Positions 47,990 to 57,592 of a stretch of DNA of 64,000 bases are shown one piece after another. The notes beneath the pieces are model-generated. The model saw nothing but the letters and a program-made list of their open reading frames with translations, searched no databases and was not told where the DNA came from. Every line of letters begins with the position of its first letter. The stretch's first letter is position 1. The DNA lies in NCBI GenBank assembly GCA_030374765.1, contig JARGXX010000099.1, positions 1,984,001 to 2,048,000 on the forward strand, read 5' to 3'. The position numbers and the translations under genes are program-made. This DNA comes from Agarophyton chilense. Lineage: Eukaryota; Rhodophyta; Florideophyceae; Gracilariales; Gracilariaceae.

Positions 47990-48679
47990 GGTGCGAATGC
48001 GCGGCGAAATAAAAGAAGCTGCAGCAAGATACGAACGGGTGGGTATAGAGAGAGGGAGAAAGAGAGGGAGAAAAGAGAGAGAGATGTATATATATATATA
48101 TAAGTGTATGTATATGTATATATGTATATGAGCGTGGGGGGAGGGGCGCGACACGGCACGGTAACAAACGTGTGCGACAGCTGGTGGACGGAGAAGGGGG
48201 AGGGGTGCGGGGGTGGGAGAGACACAGTGGACGCGCGAGGCGACAGCGGCAGCGGAAGCGGCAGCAGCGGCAGCAGCAGCAGCAGCAACGACAGCGCGAC
48301 GCGTTTGGTACGGGGGGGGGCGCAAACACGCTGAAAAGTGGCAAAAAGCGCGCGCTTCGGGGGGGGGTGGGGGTGCGCAAGCGCGGTTGCGGTTTGGTTT
48401 TTTACTGTTTAGGTTGGCGCCGATTTTCAAACGCGCGCCCAGCTGTAAGGATGGCACGCCATGCGAGCACTCTCACTCCACTCACATGGCCTTCTTCATA
48501 GCTCTACTAGGTAGAGCGTTGAGCTAGCTAGTCTAGTAACTCGCGTCCAGTAGCTCGCGTCTAGTAGCTCGCGTCTCGTAGCTCGCGTCTCGTCGCTCGC
48601 GTCTAGCTACACTACGCGGCCCCCCCCCCCCTACTCTTACTTGGCTGTCTTCGCTGCCACCGCTCCACATATCTACGCC
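47990..48679. other. 5' region of the bromodomain gene with simple repeats
   Basis: The region holds AG and TA microsatellites (about 48045-48132), an AGC triplet run (about 48260-48290), two G runs and the 14-bp tandem repeat listed separately. No gene was recognised. The stop of the GGT gene marks its right limit. Confidence 0.5.
48536..48605. repeat. 14-bp tandem repeat, five units
   Basis: Five consecutive 14-bp units on the theme GTAGCTCGCGTCTA, with one to three changes each, lie between the bromodomain and GGT genes. Confidence 0.85.
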
Positions 48680-50299
48680 TCACACAAACGCCAGCGCCAC
48701 GCCGTCGGCGCGGTTGTCCGCGCCCGCCGTCACCAAACCGCGCTCGTCGCGCACGCACACGTGCCCCTTGCCGAACAGCGACGGCGCAGCGACGCGCACG
48801 TCGTGCCCGCGTCGCCGCAGCTCCTCCCGCCCCGTCTCACAGAAGCTTTGCTCCACCAGCACAGCATCGTCTCCCATGCCCTGCTCCACGGCCGAGAACG
48901 CGCCCGTGACTCGAAACCGACATCGATCCAGCGCCTGTTGCGCGTCAAATCCTTTGTCCACCAAACTGTGAACCACCTGAACGTGCGCCTGCGGTTGCAG
49001 GAATGATCCCATCACTCCCACCGCCGCCGTCCACGCCCCGCGCTTCACCACCGCCGGGATTATCGTATGATATGGTCGCTTTCCGCCACACGCGCTATTA
49101 CGCTCGCCCGCGCGTTGCGAAAAGTTCAGCCCGCGGTTCTGCAACGTGAAGCCGCATCCCTCCGCCACGTGCCCCGTGCCAAAGTTGCAGTAATTCGATT
49201 GAACTGCGCTCACACAGTTGCCCTTGTCGTCCATCACACAAAACTGCACCGTGCCGCCTTTGGGCAGAGCCGTGCCGCCCTCAATGTCGCACCGTCGCTC
49301 CATGTGGATGCGCTTGCGCAGCGCGTCGCACAGATCTGCCTCCAGCAGCTCCGTCTTGCAGTCCTCTGCGTACCGAGGGTCCGCGATGCGCCCCGACGCG
49401 CTCGCAAAGCTCAGTCGCACCGCCTCGATCATGGCGTGCCACGCGTCGTGCTCGTCCATCTCGCCCATGTTGAAGTGTTCCAGAATGTTGAAACACATGA
49501 GCGCCACAATGCCGTGCGTGGGCGCCCCGGGTTCGTACACCGTTCGGCCGCGGTACGTGGTGCTGATCGGCTCGGCAAACTGCGTCTTGTGCGCAGCCAA
49601 GTCTTGTTTGGTCATCACCCCGCCGAGCTCGCTCATGGTTTTCACCATAGCGTCCGCCACGCGCCCTGCGTAGAACGCGTCTCGACCGTGCTCCGCCACC
49701 TGCTCCAACACGCATGCCAGCGCGGCGTTGACGAACAGCTCGCCCGTTTTGGGCGCGCGATGCTGCCCCGTGTGAGCGTCTTTGACCAACATGTCGGTGC
49801 CATTGGAGGTACGACTGAGAATTTGCTCGTTGGCGTGCCAGTAGTACGCAGTGGTCTCGCCCAGCGGGAAGCCGTGGCGAGCGGCGCGAATGGCCGGCTG
49901 CAAGCAATCCGACAGCGAAACATGCACGCTACCGAAGCGTTCCTTGACGTCGATCCACGCGGCAACGGTGCCCGGCACGGTGATGGTGTGCACGCAGTCC
50001 AGCGGTACGGGCGGCGGCGGGAACAAGTCGGGGGTGATGGCGGCCGGCGCAGCGCCAATGCCCAGCACGGCGGTCACGTGGACGCCAGTATCACACAGCG
50101 CGATGAAGTCGCCGCCCACGCCATTGGAACATGGCTCGGTGACGGCCAGCACGGCGCCCACGGCGATGGCGGCGTCGAACGCGTTGCCTCCGCGTTGCAA
50201 CAGCTGCAGCCCGGCGGCGGTGGCCAGCGGCTGCGAGCTGGCCACGGCGGCGCGCCCGCGCACGGCCTTCCTGGTGATGGGGGGGAACGTTGGTGCCAT
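48680..50299 (-). CDS. gamma-glutamyltransferase, YwrD-like
   Basis: The frame gives 539 residues from the ATG at 50299 (MAPTFPP); a GTG nine bases upstream is not needed. It is an N-terminal-nucleophile hydrolase. GGNAFDAAIA and GVGGDF near the N-terminus are family signatures, and KGGTVQFCVMDDKGN (about residue 350) holds the threonine that would become the new N-terminus after self-cleavage. GGKRPYHTIIP stands where classical enzymes have GKRxxSSM, a feature of the YwrD-like bacterial subgroup. There is no signal peptide or membrane anchor, unlike secreted or vacuolar GGTs, so a cytosolic protein is likely. The expected role is removal of the glutamyl group from glutathione or its conjugates. 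It is divergently placed from the F-box gene, about 480 bp away. Confidence 0.9.
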   Translation of the reverse strand: MAPTFPPITRKAVRGRAAVASSQPLATAAGLQLLQRGGNAFDAAIAVGAVLAVTEPCSNGVGGDFIALCDTGVHVTAVLGIGAAPAAITPDLFPPPPVPLDCVHTITVPGTVAAWIDVKERFGSVHVSLSDCLQPAIRAARHGFPLGETTAYYWHANEQILSRTSNGTDMLVKDAHTGQHRAPKTGELFVNAALACVLEQVAEHGRDAFYAGRVADAMVKTMSELGGVMTKQDLAAHKTQFAEPISTTYRGRTVYEPGAPTHGIVALMCFNILEHFNMGEMDEHDAWHAMIEAVRLSFASASGRIADPRYAEDCKTELLEADLCDALRKRIHMERRCDIEGGTALPKGGTVQFCVMDDKGNCVSAVQSNYCNFGTGHVAEGCGFTLQNRGLNFSQRAGERNSACGGKRPYHTIIPAVVKRGAWTAAVGVMGSFLQPQAHVQVVHSLVDKGFDAQQALDRCRFRVTGAFSAVEQGMGDDAVLVEQSFCETGREELRRRGHDVRVAAPSLFGKGHVCVRDERGLVTAGADNRADGVALAFV

Positions 50300-50775
50300 T
50301 CCGCACACGCTCGTGAAGAAGAACAGCGTTGGCCTCTTTCAAGTCACTCTTATGACTTGTGCCTGATGAGTGTGTGCATCTCGCTCGCGAGAGCCCCGCC
50401 CGCAGCGATGCCAATCAGCGTGTGACAGCTGCACACGTGCGCGCGCCGTGCACGCGCAGCCACTCGCGCGTACCTCGCCACGTGCAACATGTGCAGTACG
50501 TGCAGTACGAGCGGGCGCAAACGCAACGCATCTGACGCGTCCCCCCGCGCACGTTCGTATGCATCGCTCGTAGATACGCAATACGCTCTTTTGAGCAAAC
50601 TCTTCTTCTTTGGCGCTCGCGCTCTGCACCTCAGCAACAGCTCAGCGCGGTGCCGCTTGTGCCGCTTGCGTCTCGCCCGTTCGTCAGTCTGTCCGCCTGC
50701 CCGTCCGCCCGTCCTCCCGTCCGCCCGTCCGCCCATCCGCCCCCGTCGCCGCGCAGCCGCGTCCCCGCTCGCGCC
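50300..50775. other. divergent promoter region between GGT and F-box genes
   Basis: This 476-bp GC-rich gap lies between head-to-head genes, and a shared promoter is likely. Open frames here have no domains. Confidence 0.5.
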
Positions 50776-51293
50776 ATGCGCGGCCTATCCCTCCCCCCGC
50801 TGCTCATGCCGCCACCGACGCGCGTCCTTCCACCGCCCTCACCGCCCTCACCCCCCTCGTCCGCCTCGTCCGCCTCGTCCGCCTCGTCCGCCTCGCCCGC
50901 CCACTTGCCCGACGACGTGCTGCAGTCCATCTTCGAGCGTCTTTCTCACGCGCGCGACGTCGCCGCCGTCAGGAGCGTTTGTTGTTCGTGGCGCAACCTC
51001 GTGGATAACTCCACTTTCATCTGGCGTTCCATCGTGTTCGAGCTCCCTCGCTGTCCCTCCTCGGCTCAGTATGCCGAGCTGTGGTACAGGAAGGCCGCCG
51101 AATATGGCAACGCGCAGGCACAGGTGCGTTACTCTCTCTCCCTGTCGACGTGCAATGTCCGCAACCGACCGGCCCACACGTCTCACATTTCTCGTTTTCT
51201 TCTTCTCTCTAGTTTTTGTTAGCGCTCTTGTATACATATGGCTATGGTCGCCCGTCGCAACCCGTCCTGCCGCCGCGTCCGTTTGCTGTGTAG
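50776..51293 (+). CDS. small F-box protein with Sel1-like repeat, one intron
   Basis: Exon 1 (50776-51123) encodes a Pro/Ser-rich N-terminus. An F-box follows (about residues 44-85: LPDDVLQSIFERL, VCCSWRNL), then the start of a Sel1-like repeat (ELWYRKAAEYGNAQAQ). An 89-nt intron (51124-51212, GTGCGT...CTCTCTAG) joins in phase 0 to exon 2 (51213-51293). Exon 2 completes the repeat with FLLALLYTYGYGR and stops, giving 142 residues. Without splicing the repeat is cut, which supports the intron. F-box proteins link substrates to SCF ubiquitin ligases through Skp1, and Sel1 repeats bind proteins. With a single repeat the protein is very short, so exon 2 may not be the last exon. Its stop lies 64 bp from the convergent channel gene. 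Confidence 0.75.
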
Positions 51294-51356
51294 AAACACA
51301 CAACTCCATGTAAAGCATAAGAAAACACGCCCTCAGCCTAACCACTACACCGCAAC

Positions 51357-53441
51357 TCAACGCTCTGTCTTTAACACGTTCATCGCTTCGCTAAAGTGAC
51401 GCTTCACTGACTCTAACTGTCTCTCTAGCTGCTTAATATGCTTCACCTTTTTTTGCAGCTCAGCCTTCAATTCCGCAATGCTGCTGAATTCCCTGCCTTG
51501 CTCCCCAACGCCATCCATACTGCGCTCCGGCCCCTTGTCTTGTTCCCCTGCATCACGCCCTGCGCTCGCCTGTGTACCCTTGCTCTTGTTTCTCAGGTCA
51601 GACAGAATCGCCCTCGTAGACGTGTCCGAATTGCTCTTTTCGATTTGCGCTCCTTTACTGCGCATGTACTCTTCGGCGCTGCAACGCAAAGTTCGCGCAA
51701 ACCTCACGTACTGGATTTGCTGTTTGACGTTCTTGGTGGCCCTCTCCCATAAAATGAGCGCCTCCTGGTCCCGCAACCTCTTCAGTTCCATTTCATGCTC
51801 CTGCAAAACCTCCATCACGGCTTCACGTGGAACACATATCACAGTTGTGAAATCGACGCACACCGCCTTGCCCTGTCGTTTTTGGTAAAACAGCAGGTCG
51901 CTGTCCCCAAACATCTCACCTGGTTTGTCTATGATAATCGGCTGTTCGCCTTGTTCCTCAATTCTAACCTGCCCATCTACCAAAATGAAGAAGCTTTTTG
52001 GGCTGTCGCCGTGCCTGTAAAGACTCTGCCCGCTGAGGAAAAATTTTTCGCGAACTTTGTCATACACATTGTCCAGAGCGATGGCCGGGATGTTCTCGAA
52101 CAGCTTGGATTTGCTCAAACGAGTACTGTAGACGTATTTCAAAACTTGAAGTCGGTGTTCTCTAGTCATTCTATCCAGCAAGTCTCGTTCGCATTCCAGC
52201 TCCGGACTGCGGTTTGCGCGGTGAAAATACTGGCGGATTGGGGTGACGAGTTCTTGCGGCAAGTCGCGCGCCTGCTGAAGGTCTGTCAACGAATCCATTG
52301 TTTGACGAAAGCGCTCTGACGAATTGTTGAGCTCCACGGAAATGTTTGACACCTGCGAAATGATGTATGCAAAACAAGCGGCGCCCAAAAACATGATGAC
52401 GGTTGTATATGTTCGCTCCACGGTATTCTCCGGTGTAACATCACCGTAACCAATGGTTGTGATGGTGTACACAGAAAAGTACAGCGCAGTCATATACTTA
52501 CCGTACAAGTCCGCAGGCACGTAGTCCTCGGCCGTCCAAGGAGTGTCCAAACCAAGCGAGCCAAAGTAGAAAAAGGCGCAGGCAAACCAGTGTGAGATGA
52601 AAATAACGGTAAAGTACAAGGAGGCAAGACGAACATGGCCGTACTTGAGGCGGAATGTAACCTCGAAAAACCTGAAGACGGTGGACAGGCGGAGAAAGCG
52701 GAAGAGGCGGATGAACTTGAGAAAGCGCAGAACGCGCAAAAAGCGCGGAAACTGAAACAGGTTCTGGTTGGAGTGGGTTCCGACAATGACAAGAGCGATG
52801 ACGTCCCACGGGAAAGCAGAGAGCACATCCGGAATAAACCAGGTTTTAAGGTACTGTTTGCGAGCTTGGCGCGGGTTGGCGTTGAGCAATAAGTGGCCGC
52901 CTTGGTCGTAAGGGGGAAAGAAGAAGGATAGAACGATGTCTACAGTGAAGAAAATATCAAGCAGACGTTCAAGCCAAAACCAAACACTATCGACGCCCGT
53001 AACGCCGAGAAAGGAGTATACAAAGACGGAAACAGTGGAAACGTATAGCAGCAAGACAAGCATAAACATGTCCCAGGCGGGACGAAAGCTGAGGAAAGGA
53101 TGGGAGGTAGCGGAGTGGGCATGCAGCGGCTTGTCTCGGAAGGAGTGGTGGGGTGAGGTATGCTCCAGAGCCTGCTCATTAAGGAGCACATTGACGCGGT
53201 TGCGCATCTGGACGTCCTCACCTTTAGCGCTGGAGGAGGTGGAGTGAGGCTTGGGTGCGTCGGACTCGGTGATGCGCGGGGGGATGTCGTTGTAGTCGGA
53301 GGTAGATGAAGTGGTGGAGCGCAGCGTGGCGGCGTCAACGGAGTTGGAATACGGTGTACGAGACATTAGACTGGCCAGGCCCGCGGCGAAAAAGCGAGGC
53401 CTGCGCGGCGAGTCGGAGGAAGGGGGGGATGAGCGAGCCAT
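51357..53441 (-). CDS. voltage/cyclic-nucleotide-gated potassium channel (CNG/KCNH type)
   Basis: The frame gives 694 residues from the ATG at 53441 (MARSSPP); upstream codons are open but lack an ATG. Six membrane segments span residues 122-365: S1 about 124-145, S2 155-176 and S3 200-220. S4 is about 231-252, with regularly spaced arginines (RFLRVLRFLKFIRLFRFL), S5 is 272-295 and S6 is 345-365. The pore holds TTIGYGD (about 328-334), the potassium selectivity signature. A C-linker and a cyclic-nucleotide-binding domain (about 465-570, with GEMFGDSDLLF) follow, and then a coiled-coil tail (about 655-694). The layout matches plasma-membrane CNG, HCN and EAG-type channels. Gating by voltage, by nucleotide, or by both cannot be told from sequence alone. 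No intron is needed. Confidence 0.93.
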   Translation of the reverse strand: MARSSPPSSDSPRRPRFFAAGLASLMSRTPYSNSVDAATLRSTTSSTSDYNDIPPRITESDAPKPHSTSSSAKGEDVQMRNRVNVLLNEQALEHTSPHHSFRDKPLHAHSATSHPFLSFRPAWDMFMLVLLLYVSTVSVFVYSFLGVTGVDSVWFWLERLLDIFFTVDIVLSFFFPPYDQGGHLLLNANPRQARKQYLKTWFIPDVLSAFPWDVIALVIVGTHSNQNLFQFPRFLRVLRFLKFIRLFRFLRLSTVFRFFEVTFRLKYGHVRLASLYFTVIFISHWFACAFFYFGSLGLDTPWTAEDYVPADLYGKYMTALYFSVYTITTIGYGDVTPENTVERTYTTVIMFLGAACFAYIISQVSNISVELNNSSERFRQTMDSLTDLQQARDLPQELVTPIRQYFHRANRSPELECERDLLDRMTREHRLQVLKYVYSTRLSKSKLFENIPAIALDNVYDKVREKFFLSGQSLYRHGDSPKSFFILVDGQVRIEEQGEQPIIIDKPGEMFGDSDLLFYQKRQGKAVCVDFTTVICVPREAVMEVLQEHEMELKRLRDQEALILWERATKNVKQQIQYVRFARTLRCSAEEYMRSKGAQIEKSNSDTSTRAILSDLRNKSKGTQASAGRDAGEQDKGPERSMDGVGEQGREFSSIAELKAELQKKVKHIKQLERQLESVKRHFSEAMNVLKTER

Positions 53442-54021
53442 TGCGGAGCGGAACGGGACACTAGGAAGGTAGCCGGCGATAGAGCAGGCGGTTGAGTGAA
53501 GTGGTACAGTGCGAGACGAAACGGCGAGGACGCGGAAAGCAGACAAACAGACAAGCAGGCAAGCAGGGTTTGGAAGAAGCACGGAACGTATGGAGCAGAA
53601 GTTGCAGGGTGGGGGGGAGCGTTAAGCACGGCTCTGTGGACTGCGTGCAACAGCTGCTGCAGAAACCGCTGGCAACACGGCAGCATACAAGAGCAGAGCA
53701 GCGGCGGGCGGTGGGGGGCGGTCGTCTCGACGCTCGAGCAGTTGGTATCGGCAGCGTGTCTGGTGGCACGACCTCGACAAACGCAGATGACAGCTCCCGC
53801 GCGCGTGACGCGCGTGCGACGCACGTGCGCTATGCACACACGCCACGCCGTGCGTACGCCCGAGCTCGTGCTCGTGCCAAAAGGACCCGTTTGGCGTCCG
53901 CGCCCCACGTGTGCCACGCGGAAGGCGCGCAACGGGGCGTCTGGTGTCACACTGCTGTATCCGCACGCGACGCACCGGCTTTCCATGAGGCGCGCACTTC
54001 GGCGTCGAGATGAGGAAGACA

Positions 54022-54023
<2 letters not shown>

Positions 54024-54071
<48 letters not shown>
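54024..54071. repeat. (CGTCGC)8 hexamer repeat
   Basis: Eight perfect tandem units of CGTCGC lie in the divergent gap between the channel and INO1 genes. The motif is not a known telomere repeat. Confidence 0.95.
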
Positions 54072-54805
54072 GCGCGTTCTCCGCCAGCCGGGCACCCGGT
54101 GCATGGCGTCCCCGCGACGTGACGCGGGAAAAAGTTTAATTATCTGCCCGCGCGCGCACACGAGCGCGTGAGCAAGATAACTTAGTGTAAGGGAGCGAAG
54201 CGCCACCAGTGGTTTGCAGGCTGGCGAGGCTGGCGTGCACCAATCGGCGACGCGAATCAGCGCTGCAGTTTCCGCCACAAAAGCGTTGTCGCCGTTTGCT
54301 TCGTTCCACTGCGCCGCCATACAAAGCGCTTGCGCCTCAAAAAAAAAAAAAAAAGGCGCGCTCTTGTGCCTCACCACCAGCCGCGCTTTGCTCCCCTCCG
54401 CATCAGGTTGGCGCATCCTCGCCGCCGTGTAACATGCATAACAGGATGCATTTCATGATGCATAACATTATGCATTCGCGCTTCGGCCGCAGCGCAGGCC
54501 GTGAGCAAAAGCCACCTGAAACAACGCACACTACCTTTCTTCCATTCAGGGTGAGCTGCCTTTGGAATGGCAACTCATACGCCGATACAGTGTACACACA
54601 CGGCACCACGTTCCACTGTCTCATACAAGCAGCCACGCAGCATTCGTGGTTCAGTTGCGCCGCGTATTACCCAATGCGTTTCTATCTACTCTTCGCTCTA
54701 CTACTTAAAAGCTCCACCAGCCCCCTCGCTCGCCTCCCATTTCCACGCTCATCGCCCGTTACGTTACGTTCGGATGCAAATCGGTCAGAGCGCTTTCAGC
54801 GAGCC

Positions 54806-54860
54806 CGCCATGGCCCGCCATGGCTCGCCATGGCGCACCATGGCGCACCATGGCACACCA
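54806..54860. repeat. 10-bp tandem repeat containing CCATGG
   Basis: About 5.5 units of a 10-bp repeat on the theme CGCCATGGCG lie about 610 bp upstream of the INO1 start. Each full unit centres on the palindrome CCATGG. Confidence 0.9.
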
Positions 54861-55471
54861 TCCCCCACACGTGCCCCACTGCCTGCCACACACCGTCCCG
54901 CTGCGAAGAGCGCGTGCAAGAGAAACGCGGCCAACGGACCGAATGTGTCTGTCTCAATGAAGACACCCTTGTGAAATGGCTCTTTTTACAAGCGCTGTGA
55001 GTGTATACGTCTGTCTCGGCCGCACAGCACGTGCTCCTTTGCAATACACGTGTCCAAAAACCGCTGCCCGTTACCGCCCAATGCGCAGCATCGAGCAGCA
55101 GCAATGTGCATAATAGCGCCACGTCGTGACTCATTTGACCAATCATCATCGCGTGCTTGCAACCACTTCCGAATCGTTGGTATGCGCGGCTCGTGTTGTT
55201 TGTCTAATCTGTAATCCCCTGGCACCACCGATGCACAAGCACTTTTGCTCCTGAGCATCGTGCTGCAGAAACGCTGCACATCTTCAAATTCCCTTCCCTC
55301 GGTTGCAGTTTATCGCGTCATCCCGTTGACAACAAAAAAAAACTCAACCACCTACCATCCCGCTTTTTGTTCCCAAGTGAGCGTCGTGGCGTGCTACCCC
55401 CGCTTTTCTGCCCAGCCTTCTCAGGCTTCAACTTCGCCGTTCGCGGCTCGTGCCTATTCGCCCCTTGCGAC

Positions 55472-57094
55472 ATGGTGTTCACAGATCGCTTTCACGTCGA
55501 CGCACCTCATGTTCGTGAGGATGACCACTCTATCCAAGCCGACTTTTTATACACAACCACTAAAGTTTCAGTCTCAGTCGATGGTGCCACTGTCACGCCC
55601 ATTACCGACTGCTACACTTTTCGCACATCCAAGAATGTAGCAAAGGTCGGTGTCATGCTTGTAGGTTGGGGCGGCAACAACGGCTCCACTTTTACAGCCG
55701 CCAATTATGCCAATACGCACAAAATCACTTGGAACACCAAGACCGGTGTCAAAACTCCAAATTACTTTGGATCTGTCTTGCTATCTTCGACTGTTCGTAT
55801 CGGTCACAATCACAAAGGGCAAGATGTGTACATTCCTATGCACTCACTACTACCTATGCTTGATCCCAAAGATATCGTCGTCGGCGGCTGGGATATCAAC
55901 CGTGCAAATCTGGCTCAGGCCATGCAGCGTGCGCAGGTTCTTGACTATGACTTACAGCGACAACTTATTCCTCAACTAGAGCAACTCACCCCACTTCCGT
56001 CCATCTACTATCCAGACTTCATTGCTGCCAACCAAAGCGATCGGGCTGACAACCTCATCGCTGGGAGTGACAAAAATGCCCACTTAGAACACATAAGAAA
56101 AGACATCCGCGAGTTTAAGCGAGTCAACGCCGTCGACCGCGTCATTGTCGTGTGGACTGCCAATACTGAACGTTTCTCCGAGCTCATTCCGGGTGTCAAT
56201 GACACACCTGAAAACCTGCTTTCTGCCATCCGCGACTCGCACCCCGAAATATCCCCATCCACTATTTTCGCCGTTGCATCCATTCTGGAGGGAGCTCCAT
56301 ACATCAACGGTTCTCCGCAAAACACGTTTGTACCAGGCTGTGTTCAACTCGCTGAACAGGAGCAAGTATTCATCGGCGGAGACGATTTTAAGTCTGGTCA
56401 GACCAAAATGAAGTCTGTCATGGTGGACTTTCTCGTCAGTGCAGGAATCAAGCCAACATCGATCGTTTCATATAACCACCTGGGAAATAATGATGGAAAG
56501 AATCTTTCAGCTCCTAGCCAATTCCGCTCAAAAGAGACATCGAAATCAAATGTTGTCGACGACATGGTTCGCTCAAACCAAATTCTGTACAAGGAAGGGG
56601 AACATCCTGATCATGTCGTTGTCATCAAATATGTTCCGGCTGTTGCCGATTCTAAACGCGCTATGGATGAGTATACATCCGAGATATTCATGGGGGGTGT
56701 CAATACGATCGTCATGCATAATACTTGTGAAGACTCTCTGCTAGCAACACCGCTAATATTTGATCTCGTTCTGCTTTGCGAACTTTCGTGTCGTATCACA
56801 TTCAAGCGCGAAGATATGGCTCACTTTGAGCACTTTCACCCAGTGCTTTCTTTACTGTCCTACATGCTAAAGGCCCCGATGGTTCCGAAGGGGGCTCCGG
56901 TAGTCAACGCTTTGTTCAAGCAGAGACAATGCATTGAAAATTTGATGCGGGTTTGCGCCGGCCTTCCTGTTGAGAACGATCTGCGTCTGGAACATCGGAT
57001 CTCTTCCCAAAATAGTGGAAGGCATGCTGCAAACGGATACAGTGCACCTGTTTATCAGCACTCCAAGACCTTGAACGGCCACCATTCGCATTGA
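55472..57094 (+). CDS. INO1: myo-inositol-3-phosphate synthase
   Basis: The frame gives 540 residues from the ATG at 55472 (MVFTDRF); the open frame upstream begins with TTG and is leader. It converts glucose 6-phosphate to inositol 3-phosphate with bound NAD, the committed step of inositol and phosphoinositide synthesis, in the cytosol. The dinucleotide-binding motif GWGGNNGST lies near residue 71. NTFVPGC and [11 protein letters not shown] follow, then [14 protein letters not shown], and later [16 protein letters not shown]. These are the conserved catalytic and NAD-site blocks of the family. The length is close to the usual 510-530 residues, with a short variable tail. It is single-exon, and codon use is more balanced than in the GC-rich genes to its left. 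Confidence 0.97.
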   Translation: MVFTDRFHVDAPHVREDDHSIQADFLYTTTKVSVSVDGATVTPITDCYTFRTSKNVAKVGVMLVGWGGNNGSTFTAANYANTHKITWNTKTGVKTPNYFGSVLLSSTVRIGHNHKGQDVYIPMHSLLPMLDPKDIVVGGWDINRANLAQAMQRAQVLDYDLQRQLIPQLEQLTPLPSIYYPDFIAANQSDRADNLIAGSDKNAHLEHIRKDIREFKRVNAVDRVIVVWTANTERFSELIPGVNDTPENLLSAIRDSHPEISPSTIFAVASILEGAPYINGSPQNTFVPGCVQLAEQEQVFIGGDDFKSGQTKMKSVMVDFLVSAGIKPTSIVSYNHLGNNDGKNLSAPSQFRSKETSKSNVVDDMVRSNQILYKEGEHPDHVVVIKYVPAVADSKRAMDEYTSEIFMGGVNTIVMHNTCEDSLLATPLIFDLVLLCELSCRITFKREDMAHFEHFHPVLSLLSYMLKAPMVPKGAPVVNALFKQRQCIENLMRVCAGLPVENDLRLEHRISSQNSGRHAANGYSAPVYQHSKTLNGHHSH

Positions 57095-57592
57095 TTCTAC
57101 TACTCGAGCCAGGCCCCGTCTAATTAGAGATGTCATCCATTATCGGTCTCACTTTTTTGCAGAAGAGGGTATCAGACATTAAGATTGCCAGTTTTGTTTG
57201 CTTCCGGAGACTTTTCTGAGCTTCATGTATTAATCAATGATTCAAATCATTGTGTCTGTTAGTTAACAACAAACATGTACCTAATACTTGGATAGCGATG
57301 TTGACATCACAAACTGCCCTTTTTCGAAGCAGTAGTCGCTCTTGTGCGGCTTGTCGCACAATATATTGGTGTACAAAACCACAATTTTTCATTAAGAGAA
57401 CAGCCTATCGATAGCCAAACTCGTAATACCATTTGCAAGACTTCCGGTGCTTCACTCATACCCCCGCTTCATCCCGGCACCTTCTAAAGACAAAGAAAAG
57501 GAGGAGCTTTGAATCTGCGATAGACAAGAGCCCACCTGTTTCGCTTGTTGAAAGGAAAAACACTCGCTAGCTTCTTTCGTGAGCGTCGAACC
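57095..57592. other. convergent gap between INO1 and taxilin-like genes
   Basis: This 498-bp, AT-richer tail-to-tail gap should hold both 3' UTRs. No gene or repeat was seen. Confidence 0.5.

Larger units (their letters stand above)
53442..55471. other. 2-kb intergenic region with simple repeats
   Basis: The region is GC-rich on the left and mixed on the right. It holds a hexamer repeat, a 16-base poly(A) run near 54340, several ATGCAT words (54437-54475) and a CCATGG-type tandem repeat. A 264-codon minus-strand frame (54416-53622) runs through the hexamer and poly(A) tracts and looks like an artefact. It should contain the promoters of the channel and INO1 genes, which face away from each other. 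Confidence 0.5.

Noticed and set aside
48495-48535. tRNA-like D-arm pattern (GCTCTACTAGGTAGAGC)
   Set aside because: No matching anticodon arm, T-arm (TTCGA) or acceptor stem follows. It is a chance short hairpin.
53442-53582. 47-residue N-terminal extension of the K+ channel
   Set aside because: The extension begins at GTG, not ATG, and the next ATG (53441) gives a normal channel N-terminus.
54024-54071. CGTCGC repeat as an internal telomere
   Set aside because: The motif is not a known telomere repeat and is only eight units inside a gene cluster.
53622-54416. 264-codon minus-strand frame upstream of the channel gene
   Set aside because: It runs through a hexamer repeat and a poly(A) tract and has no recognisable domain.
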